Positions 34,465-52,930 of a stretch of DNA of 64,000 nt are shown here, piece after piece; position 1 is the stretch's first letter; the number at the start of each line of letters is the position of its first letter. The DNA is from Daphnia pulex (Eukaryota > Arthropoda > Branchiopoda > Diplostraca > Daphniidae): the NCBI RefSeq assembly GCF_021134715.1, contig NC_060023.1:1550001-1614000 (forward strand). Reading direction: 5' to 3'. The position numbers and the translations under genes are program-made. The notes below the pieces were generated by a model. The model was not told the origin of the DNA and ran no database searches. It saw nothing but the letters and a program-made list of their open reading frames with translations.

Positions 34465-35222
34465 AGAAGAAGCCAACAAGTTGGCGAATGATTTAACACA
34501 CGCCAGTGCCCAAGGAAAATCCTTTTTAAAATCTCTTGACAATTATTGGCATTGTTATCGTTTACAGACGAGTGTGTGAAAGAGAGATGATAAAATACAA
34601 AACAACAAACAAACGGTCTGAATAGTTTTCTAATCTCTGTGGAATTTTATCTACTACATTAGTCCCAAGAGTAAGAAAGCCATATGTAAAAGGGGGTAAA
34701 TACCGACGGTCTATAGTTGGTTTGTTTAGTAATGCGACCTGGCACAGCTGCGTATGGTATATGTGTTTAGGATAGGAACTGTGACGTCAGAGCGATTCAA
34801 AATGGCGGATGGTGTTTTGGCCCGTACGTGTCAGAAATTATGCCTTAGCTTTGCGTCTTCTTTATACACCACCCGCATAGCCTTCTAAATATTGTATTCG
34901 TTCAGTGCATTAGGACTTGATAGAGCCTCTATTTTTTTACTATAGACTAGTTTTGTGACAGTGAATGTAATTGCAAAGAATTGTTTTGTGTAAAGCTTGG
35001 TTTGGAAGCTATATATCGCGTCGGGGTGCGTTTTTGGGCGAAGCCGGACGTGACTCGCAGCGATAAGGTGTGGTGGGAGATTTTCAGATTCCTTGCTTTA
35101 ACAAATCCAATTAATTCACGACATTTGCATAGTGATTGGAGTGTTAACAGAATTTTCCTGATGTGTTGACTACAAAACCCCCTTGCATTCTATCTTCAAC
35201 CTCCTGCATGGGCTAGGTGAAA
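34465..35222 (+). promoter_or_regulatory. Spacer with probable SLK kinase promoter and 5' UTR
   Basis: About 750 bases between ERGIC1 and the kinase. The word AAAATGGCGG near 34798 is a typical YY1/Pho-type site. An initiator-like TTCAGTGCA lies near 34903. No TATA box is obvious, which fits a housekeeping promoter. The rest is probably 5' UTR. Confidence 0.4.
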
Positions 35223-39706
<4,484 letters not shown>

Positions 39707-41325
39707 ATTATCAAAGCTTCTTATAAAAACTGTTTATTCATCCCACCCCCCTTTACCCGAAATACCTAGAGTTACGCGACAGTTTTTGCCCACCATCCCC
39801 ACACACACACACACTTTAAAAGCCAGTTTTTTCGCTCTATCCAAATTTTTTTTTTCCTTTTTTTAAAACTAAATTTAATTTAAAAGAAAACCTTTCAGCT
39901 CAACGATTCATCACCCCTTCCCCTCCCTCCACTATAATTTACAGATGAAAATAATAATAATAATTCTAAAGGGTGTGACTTTTTGATTCCTAGTTTCGTG
40001 GGAAATGGGCTAGCTCTTCTATCGATGCCCAACATACACAACAAACGACACATGCAATAAGAAATATAATGACCTAGTTAATAACGTACTAACAAATACA
40101 TTTTCGTCTTTTTTTGTTTTTGCAATTCGGGTCGAGCCACGAGAAAAATAAGAATTAACTTTGTGATTCATTCAACGCAAATTGAAAAAAAAAAAAAATA
40201 ATTATCTAACTTTTAACGTTTTTCTTTTTGTTTGCGTCCACAGAGTCATACAAAGGTATCAAAGTTGAACTGGATTTTTTCTCTTTTTTTTCATTTTGTG
40301 TTTATTCTATTAAAAAACAAATATTTGTTTTTCCTTTTCATTTTGTCCTTTTTTATTTTGTCCCCTCTCAAGTGAAAAAATGTGCATGTTGCTTAGGAAC
40401 TATATAACTTGAATTTTCCCCTCTTTCCAGGGCTGACTAATATAAACTTGCTTTGTCTTAAAAAAAACATATTTCTTTCCTCCCCCCAAATCTTTCCCTT
40501 GCTGATTCCTCTTTAATCTTCGTCCGTGTGCCTTTTCTATTGTACAGTAGGATATGTCGGCGCTCTGCTATATTAAACGGCTTTCAATCTATATTAACTT
40601 TGTACAGCATAGAAACCCAAGTTTATAGTATCAAGTGAGAAAATTGTCCATTGTGTCCAATGAACGTGTTTCTATTTTAGAACGCTATTTTCCCGAAGGC
40701 GATTTTTAATAAGTTTCCAAACGGAAGTAATTTCTGGTAGCTTTTTTTTTCTCACCTGAAATTTGAAACAAAATGAATAGGGGGCCTTAGGGCGTCTTTT
40801 AAAAAATAAGCGATTTATTAATACACACCGGAAGAATTTTAGTTGAGTAATTCTACCTGAATTCCTTGGAGAATGACGTCGATTATTACGTGAAAAGATA
40901 TCAGATTATTTTCTTTTGATGCGATGCATTTTTGAAATTGGCACTTTGTGACGCGGAGTTGCCAGGTTCAAATTACCAGACAGGTTTCAAATTATTTTGT
41001 AAACTCAAATTCCTAAAATCAGCTGAAATTGATCAATTAAATTCTAAAATTCACGTTTAATTTAAAATTGATCTAAAATTCGTGTTATGAATTTTATCAA
41101 ATTTAATCTAATTAAAAACTGTTGAGTTTTGACATGAGCACCCGAGGGCTTGAAAAAGTGGGGGATGGTTAAAACCGCACGTCTCATTTGTCAATCTGAT
41201 TTCTTTGATCCCTGGTGCTAGTTTTGGCAATCATTCACATATCGACATCTGTCAAAGTCACATGTTTTCATTTTAGTCGAGTTTGTCATCCCATTTTTAT
41301 CCTGTCATTTGCTGTCAAACGAAAA
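39707..41325. other. SLK 3' UTR and spacer
   Basis: T-rich and A-rich runs with a short CA repeat near 39789. No coding exon is supported before the next start at 41326. Confidence 0.5.
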
Positions 41326-42823
41326 ATGACGTACCAACAGTGGAATCACCAGCATCATTACCAGGTAAATTACACATTTTACTTAATTTTGCATGGTGAT
41401 GTTTAATTGTGTTTGAAATGTGATTAAAAATAAAAGGCTGTACCGGAATCGAGGCCTTTGCTTATGCAGCCATGGCAGCACGAGTTTGGTTGTCCTGTGC
41501 CCAGACCACGTTCTTTTTCACTGGGTAGTCGACCGACTGGCCAAGAGTTGTTGCAAGTCTCAACCAAACGAATGTACGACACATCCCCGCAGATCATTCT
41601 GCCAGTTGATTCGAACCAAAACTATTGTTACAGCAGCAACAACAATCGTACGAGCGATTTCAAATCTAAACGCCATTCAAGGAAATGTGGTTGGGCACTT
41701 GTTTTCATTTTATTACTGGCCAGCGGTTTGTCTGTTTTGGCATGGTGGAAACTTCGCCGATCATCAATTGTTTTAGATCAAGAGAAAGATTATCCTCCTG
41801 TACCTGCCCAGCAAAATTATCAACCACCACCACCTCCTCCTGTTCCTCAGCAGCAGCAGCAGCAATCGGCTTACCATCCGTTACCACCTCCACCAGCGGC
41901 TCTGGTTCCCCCCGGCACCCAGCAACAGTATTATATGCCTCAACAACCGACTGGATGGCAACAGCCCCAACAACAACAACAGCAGCATTATCAGCACGTT
42001 CCTCCTGTTCCTGTCGAAGCCCAGCGAAACTACCAGCCGCAACAGTATCAACAACAACAGCAGTACAATAATCCGCAACACAGCTATCCGCAACAATATC
42101 AACAACCCCATTACGGTCAGCCACCGCAGGTTAATCCGCACCACGCCCAACACTACGCCAATCACCAACCGGTAATTGAATTAAGAGATTAAAAGTAAAT
42201 TCTGGTTTTATTTTAAAAGATTTTGTATCGATTTTTGTTGTTGTTGTAGGATGTAGCCCATCACCAAGGTGAACAGGTTCCTCGAAAGTCTTGGATGATG
42301 GAACACGTAGAAAATCCTGTAGCTCAAAATGAAATGCGGCATCAACAACAACAATTTCAGCCCCAACAGCCTCAGCAGATTCATCAACAGCCTCAACAAC
42401 AATCTCAGCAATCATCGCCTCCTCCACCACCTCCACCACCACCTCACGTTCATCAACAACAACAACAGCAACCACCGATGATGGAACCGGTGCTGAGTCG
42501 TCAAGAGGAGCGGGCCAAAGCCAGAAACCAGGCGAGGACGATGAACCCCAAAAAGAACTCGTCCAAAGTTCAAGACGACGACATTTGGGAGGTATGTCTA
42601 TAATTTATTCGTGTTGCAATCTGATTAGAATGAAAGTTATTTTCAATAGCAGGAAAAGAAGGTGGAAAACGATGAAATTGCCGTGGAGATTCCATTAAAG
42701 TTACGACTAGAACCGGCCCTGTTTTCGTTCACAGAGTCAGTTCTAGGAAACGATGGCACAGTTTTTATTACGTCATTCGAAGATGACGAGGATGTCACAG
42801 TCGAAGTGATTGAAGAAGCTTAA
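41326..42823 (+). CDS. Gln/Pro-rich single-span membrane protein
   Basis: I do not recognise the family. Four exons, 41326-41364, 41437-42171, 42250-42591 and 42653-42823, give about 428 residues. The N-terminal ~95 residues are polar and include PRPRSFSLGSRPTG, a possible phosphorylation site. One membrane span follows (WALVFILLLASGLSVLAWW) flanked by basic residues on both sides. The rest is a low-complexity tail of Gln, Pro, Tyr and His runs with nine prolines near the middle. The C-terminus is conserved-looking and acidic (EIAVEIPLKLRLEPALFSFT then EDDEDVTVEVIEEA). No signal peptide is present, so the topology is uncertain. The last exon could begin three bases earlier (CAG), adding one Gln. 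Confidence 0.8.
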
Positions 42824-43561
42824 ACAGCTACTACAAATGTGTATTATTCTGCATGATGTGTAAATTTTGTAAATTTCTTTTTTTATTTATCGAGATAATA
42901 GTTTTATGCAATTCAATTAAGATAATTTATTTCTGAAAAGGGTTTTTTTAAATAAGAGAATCAATAATACACGCATAATTAAATAAGGAAATACCTTTTT
43001 TAAAAAATCAATTGTCGTTGCGAGCTTGAAAATCGACCGCTAGGTGGCTTAACCACGCCGCCAGGGGAGACAAGAAAAACAGGGGGCTTTGTGTTCCCTT
43101 CCCCTTTCTCATGCAGCACACACACACACACACAAGCCGTGTTTTACTTTCTACGCAGTTGAGTTTCATATATCGTCTAGAAGATTCGTCGTTTACATCT
43201 CGTCTCTCTTTTGTCCAAAAGTTCATTTTTTTCACCCCCAAAGACTTGGAAGCACAAACCCGTAAACTGTCGAGTGTGTATTGTATCTAAAACGTTGACT
43301 TTGTCTCCCTTCTTGTATTGCGTATTTCCATAACTGTTTAAAAGAGATTTGGTTAGGTAATCTTTGTGTTTTTGAACCGACAACGTGGTGACGTCGTTCG
43401 TGTCGTGCTTCAAAACAAAACTCATATAAAACTGAAACCGATCTCACGTAATCAGTTTCCATTGAACGCACGCTAGTCTCTCTTCTGCGTCCCTTTTCAC
43501 AACCCACGCGCTCGAGTCGTCTTTTTGTTTTGTTGCCATCAGGGAAGAAGAAAAAAGAAAA
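42824..43561. other. Spacer and PDCD4 5' region
   Basis: A CA microsatellite lies at about 43116-43133. The last 150 bases are probably the 5' UTR of PDCD4. Open frames on the minus strand here are not supported. Confidence 0.5.
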
Positions 43562-45482
43562 ATGGATCTTTATTCAGAAGTAGCCGACGTACCAATCGAT
43601 GATGTCGAAGCAGCTGTCGAAAAGGTGGAAGAAGGGGACGGCACGCCTGCTGCAGGATCAGCTTCGGCCGTTGATGAACGAATTACACGACGAGCTAAAC
43701 GACCGTCAAAGTATCTCGTCAAACATCTCAGCAAGGAAGGAAGCAGCAGCCCAAATGCTGGTCAAAACGGTGGGGCCGAAGGAACGTCACTTATCGTCAA
43801 CGGGATTCGAACGGCTAAAAATCTTCGACGACCCAGAAATGGCTACGGACGAGGACTTCCCAAAAAAGGTAAATCATTTCTTTTGGTTTTATTGGGTCAA
43901 TTATTATGTTATTTTAGTTCTGTTTTCTTTTGGCAAAAGTCAACCTGTTTTCCACCATTTTTGTTCTTATTTGACTTATCGTTTTCCCTTCCTCTCGTCT
44001 ATTTACCCAAAGATGGTGGACTGGAAAATAGGGGGGAAGAATCTCGTGGCTACTATATCAAAGAAAAGATGCGCCCTTGACTTTGACCTTGGCAAAAGGG
44101 GGGCTGTTACGTCGTGCTTTAAATTATATGTGTGTGAAAAATATGGTTAAATAAAAGAAACGTTTTTTTCTTTCTTTAGGCGGAGCCGGAGGCAAGGGCG
44201 TTTGGGGTAAGCCAGGTATTGAGCTGGATGTTCCCGAAGTGATGGATGAAAAGGACCCCAATTACGATTCCGATTCTTTGGACAATGGCGACGTGACGAT
44301 CGAGACCATCGTGCCTCAATTATCGCACGCCGAGATTAACAAACACTTGGAGCCTATCATCCTGGAATACTATTCACATGGCGACACGAAAGAGGTTTGT
44401 GTTTGTTTGCGATTGGATAACAAGTTCCTCTCAGCTGACACAACGTGTTCGCTGTTTTCCCTTGGTAACTTTTATTTTGGTCGCTAGGTGGCGTTGGCTT
44501 TGGAAGACTACAATTTCGGTGAAAATCGCTACCTGATTGCCGTGGTTGCCATCGAGTTGGCGATGGACCACAAGCCGTCCAATCGTGAAATGACATCCGT
44601 CCTGCTCTCCGATCTCTACCAGCATTACTTGACCGAGCGGGAGATGGAGAAAGCGCTGGATCAATTGCTGCGCAATTTGCCCGATCTCGTTCTAGACACT
44701 CCAGATGCGCCCACTATCCTGGGCAATTACATCGCCCGCTCCGTTGCCGACGACACGCTGGCTCCCCGTTTCCTGCAGAATTATCAAGGCAAAGTCGAAT
44801 GCGATCTGGCCAAGTAAGAAATTCATTTGCCCATTCGATTGCATTAAAGAGTTTAAACTTAAAACAATTGAATTGCATTGTTAGGCTTGCTCTGGCCAGA
44901 GCGGACGTTTTGCTTTCAATGAAGCATGGAATGACTCGTTTGGACAATGTCTGGGGTGTAGGTGGAGGCCTGCGCCCAGTGGCATCATTGGTCCGTTCCA
45001 TGGGACTCTTGTTGCAAGAGTATTTATCATCCGACGATACACTGGAGGCGGCCCGATGCCTCAAAGAATTGGAAGTGCCCCATTTCCATCACGAACTCGT
45101 CTACGAAGCCGTCGTGCTCGCACTGGAGGCTGCCAACGAAGAAACGGAGAATTCCATGGTTAAACTGCTCAAATCCTTTTACGACAGCACTATCGTTACT
45201 CCGGATCAGATGAAAAATGTAATTTTACTACTTTCCTGCTCATTTTCATATCAACAAATGCTAATATTTGAATGTGGTTTTATTTAGGGAATTTATCGCG
45301 TCTTGGATGATCTGGACGACATTTGCCTGGACGTACCAAATGCGGCATTGTACCTGGAACGATTGGGCGGTAAGTGTAAAACTGCCGGACTGATTGACGA
45401 AGCCATGTTGCAAAAGTGCAATGCCGCTAGGGGACGCAAGCGTTTCGTCTCCGAAGGTGATGGTGGCCGCTTCAAAGACTAA
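43562..45482 (+). CDS. PDCD4: Programmed cell death protein 4
   Basis: Inhibits translation by binding the helicase eIF4A through two MA3 domains. Five exons, 43562-43868, 44180-44394, 44488-44813, 44885-45218 and 45288-45482, give 458 residues, close to the 469 of human. The N-terminal part is basic (ERITRRAKRPSKYL, RRPRNGYGRGLPKKG). It is followed by GKGVWGKPGIE and DPNYDSD, which is the usual link to the first MA3 domain. MA3-1 covers about residues 150-290 (EYYSHGDTKEVALALEDYNF). MA3-2 starts near SMGLLLQEYLSSDDTLEAAR. Phospho-degron sites like those of human PDCD4 were not located. No defects are seen. The gene is tail-to-tail with SUCLG1. Confidence 0.96.
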
Positions 45483-46033
45483 AAATATGCAAATTATCAA
45501 GTCTTTTTTTGTCGTTCGGTTCCACCAAAAAACCAAATCCAGAATGAAGAGAAAAAGAGAATCTGTGTGTCAAGTGTTGAGTGTTTTAAGAAGATATACA
45601 ATAACCGAAATGATTTGGTTACTACATAAACCCACCACCTCCCTCTCACTCTTGTTACGACCCTCACCCTAAAAGACACCGTTCTCCAAAATTTTTGTTT
45701 TTCCCTCTCAACTTTTCTCTTTTCGGGTGTCAAATCCTGGTAAGAAAAGAATTAATGGAATGTTTCTCCTTTTTTTTTTATTTACTCAAAGATTACATGT
45801 AAAGGTTTGGAAGTTAAATAAACCAGATGTTTTGATCTTTCAAATTGATTTTTGTATTTTTCTCTCAACACCTGTTTTTGTTGGAAATAAGAGAAGAACT
45901 TTAATAAAATTGTACAAACCGCGGGAAGTTTTTTTCTCTAATCTTTTTTATTAGTTTACAAAGATGGCTAATATTTCTTTATATAATCATCAAACCACAC
46001 CTAATTTGATTGCCCTGGGTTGGTTATAAGTTT
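45483..46033. other. Convergent 3' ends of PDCD4 and SUCLG1
   Basis: The spacer of 551 bases holds the two 3' UTRs. AATAAA occurs on the plus strand near 45818 for PDCD4. On the minus strand AATAAA at 45947-45952 suits SUCLG1. Confidence 0.6.
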
Positions 46034-47446
46034 TCAAACTTTGCCGACCATCTCCTTCATCAATGTTGTGCCCAACTGAGCTGGACTTCGAGTAACAACA
46101 ACACCAGCCTGTCAAGTTACAAATTTAGAAGTTTTAACATATCTACTCTTGGCGTTAAATTTTGTTAACTTACTCGTTCAAGAGCCATAATCTTATCTTG
46201 AGCACCGCCTTTGCCACCAGAAATAATGGCACCAGCGTGACCCATGCGTCGGCCGGGAGGAGCTGTCAAGCCAGCAATAAATGACACTACTGGTTTCCTG
46301 TTGTCACCCTGCAAAAATAGAATAAAATTGTGTAAGGAATTCGTTCATTTGGGAGTAAACAGATCGTAAGTATACCGAATTGTGTTGAGTCAGGTACTCG
46401 GCAGCTCGTTCTTCAGCTCCACCACCAATCTCGCCGATAAGAATAATTCCCTTGGTTTCTGGGTCATTAAGAAACACTTCCAAACAGTCAATGAAATTGG
46501 TGCCGTTGAAAGGATCACCACCAATACCAACGCAGAGAGTTTGACCTAGACCCACCTGTGAGTTGAACGAGACAAGTCCATTAGTAACAAACAATTGGAT
46601 GAATAGGAAAATGGTGCAATTTACCTGAGTAGTTTGATGAACAGCCTCGTAGGTCAAAGTGCCTGAACGTGAAACGATGCCAACACATCCTTGTTGGTGG
46701 ATGTGACCAGGCATGATACCAATCTTGCACTAAAGTTTGGTTGTTAATAAATAGTTGTAGCATAAGTTTAGTGTATGAAACAAGGTTAACAGATATATTA
46801 CCTTGCCAGGAGCAATAATTCCAGGACAATTGGGACCAATCAAACGGGACTTGTTTTGCCTCATAAGGCGATGCTTGACCTTAACCATGTCTTGTTGGGG
46901 GATGCCTTCTGTGATGCAGACAATTAAAGGAATTTCAGCATCCATGGCCTCCATGATTGCTTTTGCTGCTCCAGGAGGAGGCACATAGATGACTGTAGCA
47001 TCTGGTTGCACTGCTTCTTTAGCCTGTTTAGATTTAAAACTTTTAGCCATTTTATAATTTGTTGGAATGAAGGATTGAGATTTACTTCTAGAACGGTGTT
47101 GAAAACGGGTACACCAAGATGGATTTTGCCTCCCTTTCCTGGGGAAACTCCACCAACCATGTTGGTACCATAGTCAATGGCCTGCTTGCTGTGAAAGGTT
47201 CCTTGTTTTCCCGTGAATCCCTGGCAAAGGACTCGGGTTGATTTGGTCAATTTCATTTGATGTCTAGTTGACGAATAGCACCACCTGACACCGACATTTG
47301 GTGGCCTCACAGATACTATAATGACAATAATGGTTTAGAATGAAATGAACCATAGACACATACCTTAAAAATAATCAACCAAACATTTAAAATCAAAATA
47401 TTTAATTACCCAAGAAAGGGGATAAAACTCGAGCAGCAGCGGCCAT
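46034..47446 (-). CDS. SUCLG1: Succinyl-CoA ligase, alpha subunit, mitochondrial
   Basis: The catalytic alpha subunit that makes succinate and ATP or GTP from succinyl-CoA in the citric acid cycle. Seven exons on the minus strand, 47410-47446, 47086-47315, 46802-47023, 46625-46729, 46376-46555, 46174-46308 and 46034-46108, give 327 residues. The start [13 protein letters not shown] and the following Arg/Ser-rich segment form a mitochondrial presequence. CoA-binding elements follow ([34 protein letters not shown]). The phosphohistidine site is in [17 protein letters not shown] near the C-terminus. [15 protein letters not shown] and [15 protein letters not shown] are also typical. No defects are seen. 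Confidence 0.96.
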
Positions 47447-47829
47447 GTTTCGTGAATTTTGGTGTGGGATCACAGTCAACACAAGTTTAGTAATGAAAGC
47501 AACATTGTAAATTTTTTAATGAAAATACCACATTTTACATTAGTAATTAATTATACACTTTTATTTCAGTTTATTTAAAACTGAATTCTTTATTAATTTA
47601 ATAATAATTTGAGTTTTTTCAACAAAAAATAGTTTGAACGATCGGATTTGACAAAATGGCAACGTCTAGCTCGCTTTCAAACTCTCAAACCTAACTGGCT
47701 TTTTGCTTTCTGCTGCCGGAACTCCCTCCTAATTTTACTCTCAGTCACCTCGATTAGATGACCGTTGCATAAAGTGCGCCATAGTCTTTGTTCGATTTTA
47801 ATTAAAATTGCAAGGGTAGTGCTCAGATT
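47447..47829. promoter_or_regulatory. Divergent promoter of SUCLG1 and kinesin-5
   Basis: The two start codons face away from each other with 383 bases between. No TATA box suits either gene. AT-rich DNA occupies the middle. A shared bidirectional promoter is likely but inferred from spacing only. Confidence 0.5.
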
Positions 47830-50800
47830 ATGAGCGAAGTGAAACGCAGAGAAATGAGAGATAAAAATCAAAATATCCAAGTCTTCGTCCGAATTCGGTA
47901 AGGGCGTTTATTTTTCTAACTGTCTTTTTGCAACTCAACATAACGTTATTTTTTTTGTGGAAATTTCCTAGGCCTGTTAGCTCGCAAGAGAAAGCAGCCC
48001 GTTCACCCATTGTGGTTGAAACTCAAGCTGGCAACAATAAAGAAGTGCAGGTGGTTGAGAAGAGTTCGCTTACAAAATCTTTCAGCTTTGATCGGGTCTT
48101 TGGGAGCAATTCAAAGCAAGTGGATGTCTATAAAGTTGTTGCCGCTCCATTGGTGGACGAAGTGCTGGCAGGCTATAACTGCACTGTATTTGCATATGGG
48201 CAGACGGGGACAGGCAAAACTTTCACCATGGAGGGTGAAAGGCATGACGAATTGTCATCTTCATGGGAAAATGTAAGTTTTTCGAAAACAGAACTTGTTC
48301 ATGGTTAAGACTTTGTTTTTAATTTTGGTTTGTTAACTCTTTTAGGACCCTTATTCTGGAATCATTCCTAGAACGCTGTCACATCTGTTTGATGAATTGA
48401 GGATTCAAGAAGTTGAGTGTACAGTTCGTGTTTCATTTATTGAAATTTATAATGAAGACATCTACGATTTGCTGTCTGGAACTGATGACACTACCAAACT
48501 TCGGTGAGTCATTCATTACATTATTTTAACAATTTTGTGACCGTTTAGTAAAAACACATTTGTCTTTCAATTTGTTAAAGCTTGTATGATGACACAACCA
48601 AGAAGGGCTCAGTCATTATCCAAGGCATGGAGGAGGTAACTGTGCACAACAAAAATGAAGTGAGTTTTTCCTGATTTCTATTGTCTTCCATTCCAACATT
48701 TTAAGGCTGCGTTAAGTCCTTTGTTTACCATCTCTTATTTCATGGTTATTTATCTTACAGGTTTACAGTATTTTGGCTAAAGGCTCGCTCAAGCGTCAAA
48801 CAGCAGCCACGCTAATGAATGCCCATTCGAGTCGCTCGCATACCATCTTCTCCATCACTGTTCACATCAAGGAGAACACCGACGACGGCGAGGAGCTTAT
48901 GAAGATTGGCAAACTGAACCTGGTCGATTTGGCCGGGAGTGAGAACATTGGTCGTTCTGGGGCCGTTGAACGCCGAGCTCGTGAAGCTGGCAATATCAAT
49001 CAATCGTTGCTGACACTTGGTCGTGTTATCACTTCCCTCGTCGAGCGTGCTCCACACATCCCATACAGGTATATAATTTAAACGAAATGATTCAACCGCG
49101 CCCAACAGCCACAAAAATGGATGCGTCATTCAACGCGTTAATAACGTTAAAATGGAAATGTTTCTCTCTTCTCTTGGAATCATTTAGAGAATCGAAACTG
49201 ACACGCTTGCTTCAGGACTCTCTGGGCGGCCGAACTAAAACGTCTATCATCGCTACCATCTCGCCAGCGGCCGCCAACCTGGAGGAGACTCTATCAACCC
49301 TCGACTACGCCCACCGAGCCAAGAACATCACCAACCGACCCGAGGTCAATCAGAAGCTCACGAAAAAGGCCCTACTCAAGGTAATCATCGCATACTTGAG
49401 AGTGCGCGGAATCCTATCAGCTTTCTCCTCCGCCCTCATCTGACTTGTCTCGAAATATCCTGGCCGGTGTTAACGACCTATCCCACACTACTTACTGCCG
49501 CTGCTTGGCTTGACTAATGACAGGGCCTTTCCACACACGCAACCATTTGTATTTAAAGTTGGTGGTGGTGGTGGATGTTATTAGGAGTCCGTCTAGAGCA
49601 GTTTAGGTATCGTCCCTTACCAAAAGAGAGAGAAAAGACCACACAATCAAATGCTGAGTCATTCCTATTTTCCCTTCGAGATTCCAAAGTTATTTTTTCT
49701 CACTGGAAGGAACCGAATAGGAAGAAAATCGATTTTTTTGTTTTTCTTTTGGGGTTCCTGGGATGGGTCTGCATGGGGTGTTTATGGGAGAAGGAGGAGG
49801 AGGAGAAGTCGGGACAGATAGTCGGTCCCGCCCGCGGGTAAAAGGTGGAGTGTCTACAGAGGAAAGGTGGGGTATTCTTAGGCCAGAAAGGGCACGCGGA
49901 CCGACTGACTGTGCGTCTGTTGTTGGCACTTGTTTTTAACAAGGAGGGAGAAATAGTTGAAAAGTCCCCCCAACCTCCTCCCACCCATTAAGCTCCTAAA
50001 AAAGTTAAACCGTCCGAGCAGAGTCGGTTGGAGAGTTGGAGATATTATTTTTCAATTTGCGTGGTGGACCGGCGGGGGGTATGGGGGGGGTTATGGACCT
50101 ATTACTTGCAAAAACTTTTCGTGCCAATTTTGGGGCTCCTGATTCGCTCTCCTCTCTCTCTCTGGATGTTTAAAAAAAGATTGTTTTGTAGTTTTGTTTG
50201 CTGTTTTTCGTCGAAAGAGTTTGTTGGAGTCCCGAGGATTAGACTGGGCACACGTCAGTGGAGAGACCTCCGCCCCTGTCAAGGTTACAATGCAAATTAG
50301 CCGCGATATAAATACCCTTTTTGTCTTGCTGTGAGGGAGTGAGTCTGTGTGTGTGTGTGTGGACGTCGTGTGTGTGTGTTGTGAGTAGGCCGTTCGGGTC
50401 GTGTGGTGTCTGGTGGGGATTTTAGTTTTGTTTTTGTTTTTGAACTTGGCGCTTAAAAAATTGAGATGTATCCATCTCTTTTTATTTCTTTTCGATGGGC
50501 GTGTGTGATTAAGTTCCTTATTTGACTGGTTTATTCTTGTGTACACTATCGCCGTTTAAATTATCAGGGATATTTAAGGGACTTTTTTAATATTTTTTTT
50601 CTCTATCTCACTCTCTCGGGGCGGTCCCTTTTTTGTTTTTTTAACTTGTAGCTCCTTTTTTAACAAGAGGGTGGAGGGGGGATTAACTAACTGTTGAGGG
50701 GCTAGAACTTTGGGATCCTTTCCAGCCCGTGATGGATTGAAATTTGTCCGAGGGCCAGGTGCTGCGCTGCGCTTTTTTCTATTTTTTTTCTCCCTTGTGC

Positions 50801-52895
50801 GTCTTTTTGATGATCTTTCAATCTTGGCACATTCTTCGACCGAGATAAAAAGTGGAGAAAGAAGAAAAAATGGACGTTTGAATTGGAAATGAAAGGCAAG
50901 GATTTTTTTCTTTCGCTCGCCAAGCTGCTAAAAGGCGATGATTAAACGATCGGTTGTTTGACTAACTCTTGAAAAGATGAATGGGGATCGGTGATCGGGG
51001 AACGAGGTGGGCCTAAAGGTATTTTGACTGTCCCAAGTATTTATTTGATTGGTTAGGAGAAACGAGGGGAGAGAAAATAAAATAAAAGTTTTTCTTGGAC
51101 GAATGCCTATCGTCGTACTACACATTACTCGTGCCTAGTCTAATTTTGTGTGAGTTGTCGTCCGCACCGGGGGTATAGACGAGAGGAGATGGGGGGTTCG
51201 GATTGTTGTTTTTTTCTTTCTGTTTTTTTTTGTTTTCTTCTTCGACCGAACTGAAAAACTCCCACGTAGGAGAGAAGAGAAACGCTAGAGAGAGAGAGAA
51301 AAAGTCAGCATGTCGAGAGTATAACCTCCCCTCATCAGCGTGAGATAGGGTCCATTTCAGTGCTCCCGACCGTCGTGAAAGGATGTGACTCTCGCTCGCT
51401 CTCTCTGCCGTGCTGGTGCTCCTTTTTTTTCCTCCCTCTCGCCGAGACAGGATTTTCTCGTGTGTTGTTGTTGTTGTTGTTTTTCCCTTCTTCATTGGGA
51501 GACCCCAGTTGTATAATTGATCGCTCGGTGTTTGTCTAGTGAGAGCGGTGCGCCTGTGAATGACTGAGTGCGTGTGAAATGAAGGGGGGGACTCTTGTTG
51601 TCGTAGTTTGGGTCGATTGACGGAATCAACCAAACGGCCGAAGAAGTAAAAAAATTCGAAACAGGAAATCGAAGTGGACGAGAAAAAAAAAATAGGAAAA
51701 CTTGTGAGTGAGGCGGCCCGTGTGGTTGATGGGGAGAGTGAGATTGCCGGGCTGCGGCGGTGGCGGCAGCGGTGGAACGGCGACTCTATGGCTGCCCGCC
51801 CTGCTCCTTCTGCTCTTGTTGACGGTCGGCGTCCTTGTCGGGACTTTTGCCCTTTTTTACCGGGTAAGTTGTCGTCCATCTCATTGTCTTGTCCAGTCGA
51901 TTGTTTTCGACACACCTGCCCGTGTGTTATTGTTGTTGCTGGTCTTTTGCGTCGTCACGGACGAGACTTGCGTTGTTTCTCACCTTTATGTCTACTCCCT
52001 TATTTAGCCTTTCGATTGAACCAGTCGCGATAAAGATGAGGTTTTTTTTCTGGAGGGAGCTACCTTACGGATGATGTGGGCGAGACCCCCCCTTCTCTCT
52101 CCGTCTCTCCATTGGTGCCTTCTAGTACCTCTAAGGGCCTTTTTTCTTCTTCTTCCTTTCATATGAAAACGTCAAAGATTTACGAGCTCACGCCGGTTTT
52201 TCTCCCGACCCGAGCTAAGCAGCTTTCGTAGGAGAGAGGCTTGATGCGATGCTGTGAACGAATCGCGCCAAATAAGGGGATAGAGCCGCTAGGAAAAATG
52301 GTTTGCCCTCTTTGTATCATATGTAACAACAACAACAGCAACAACATGATGGAGAAGAGATCATTTCCCATGCCAGCGGCCTTCATCTTTTTATTGGCCC
52401 TCTCTTACAAATGATTATTCTCCGGCTGATGAATGTCGAGGAAAGTGGCCAGCCAGCCGCATTTCGTCGGCTTGTTTTTTTCTTTTTTTCTCCCCCCTAG
52501 ATCTAAAAAGATGAGGTCGTAAACGGATACAAACGAGAGGGAAGCAACAACAACCAAAAGGAGGGAAATTAGAATAAAATTTGACTTTATTGACCGCTTG
52601 TCACTTTGGCGGCCCACGCGACAGAGCCCATGCTGCTGCTGCTGCCAGCCGAGACAGAGAAAAAAGAGATGGATATGATTATTCCGATTCCAAGGTCTTT
52701 TGGGAATGGATGCCGTGGTTTCGAATGTATGGACAGATGATGGAAAACGCAGTTGGTTTTTCGCTTTTTTTTTCCTTCTTCTGTCTTCCTTCCTTCCTTC
52801 CGCCGCAAAGAAAACGAATAAGAGACAAAAGAGGGGGGAAGACGGACTAACTAACTCACTAACATTCCGGACCCTTAGTTTGTCTGCCTGCCTGC

Positions 52896-52930
<35 letters not shown>

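Noticed and set aside
51118-51915. A 265-codon open frame on the minus strand in the kinesin-5 intron
   Set aside because: Low-complexity Ser/Arg/Lys sequence without a leader, family match or splice sites. The region is simple-sequence rich.
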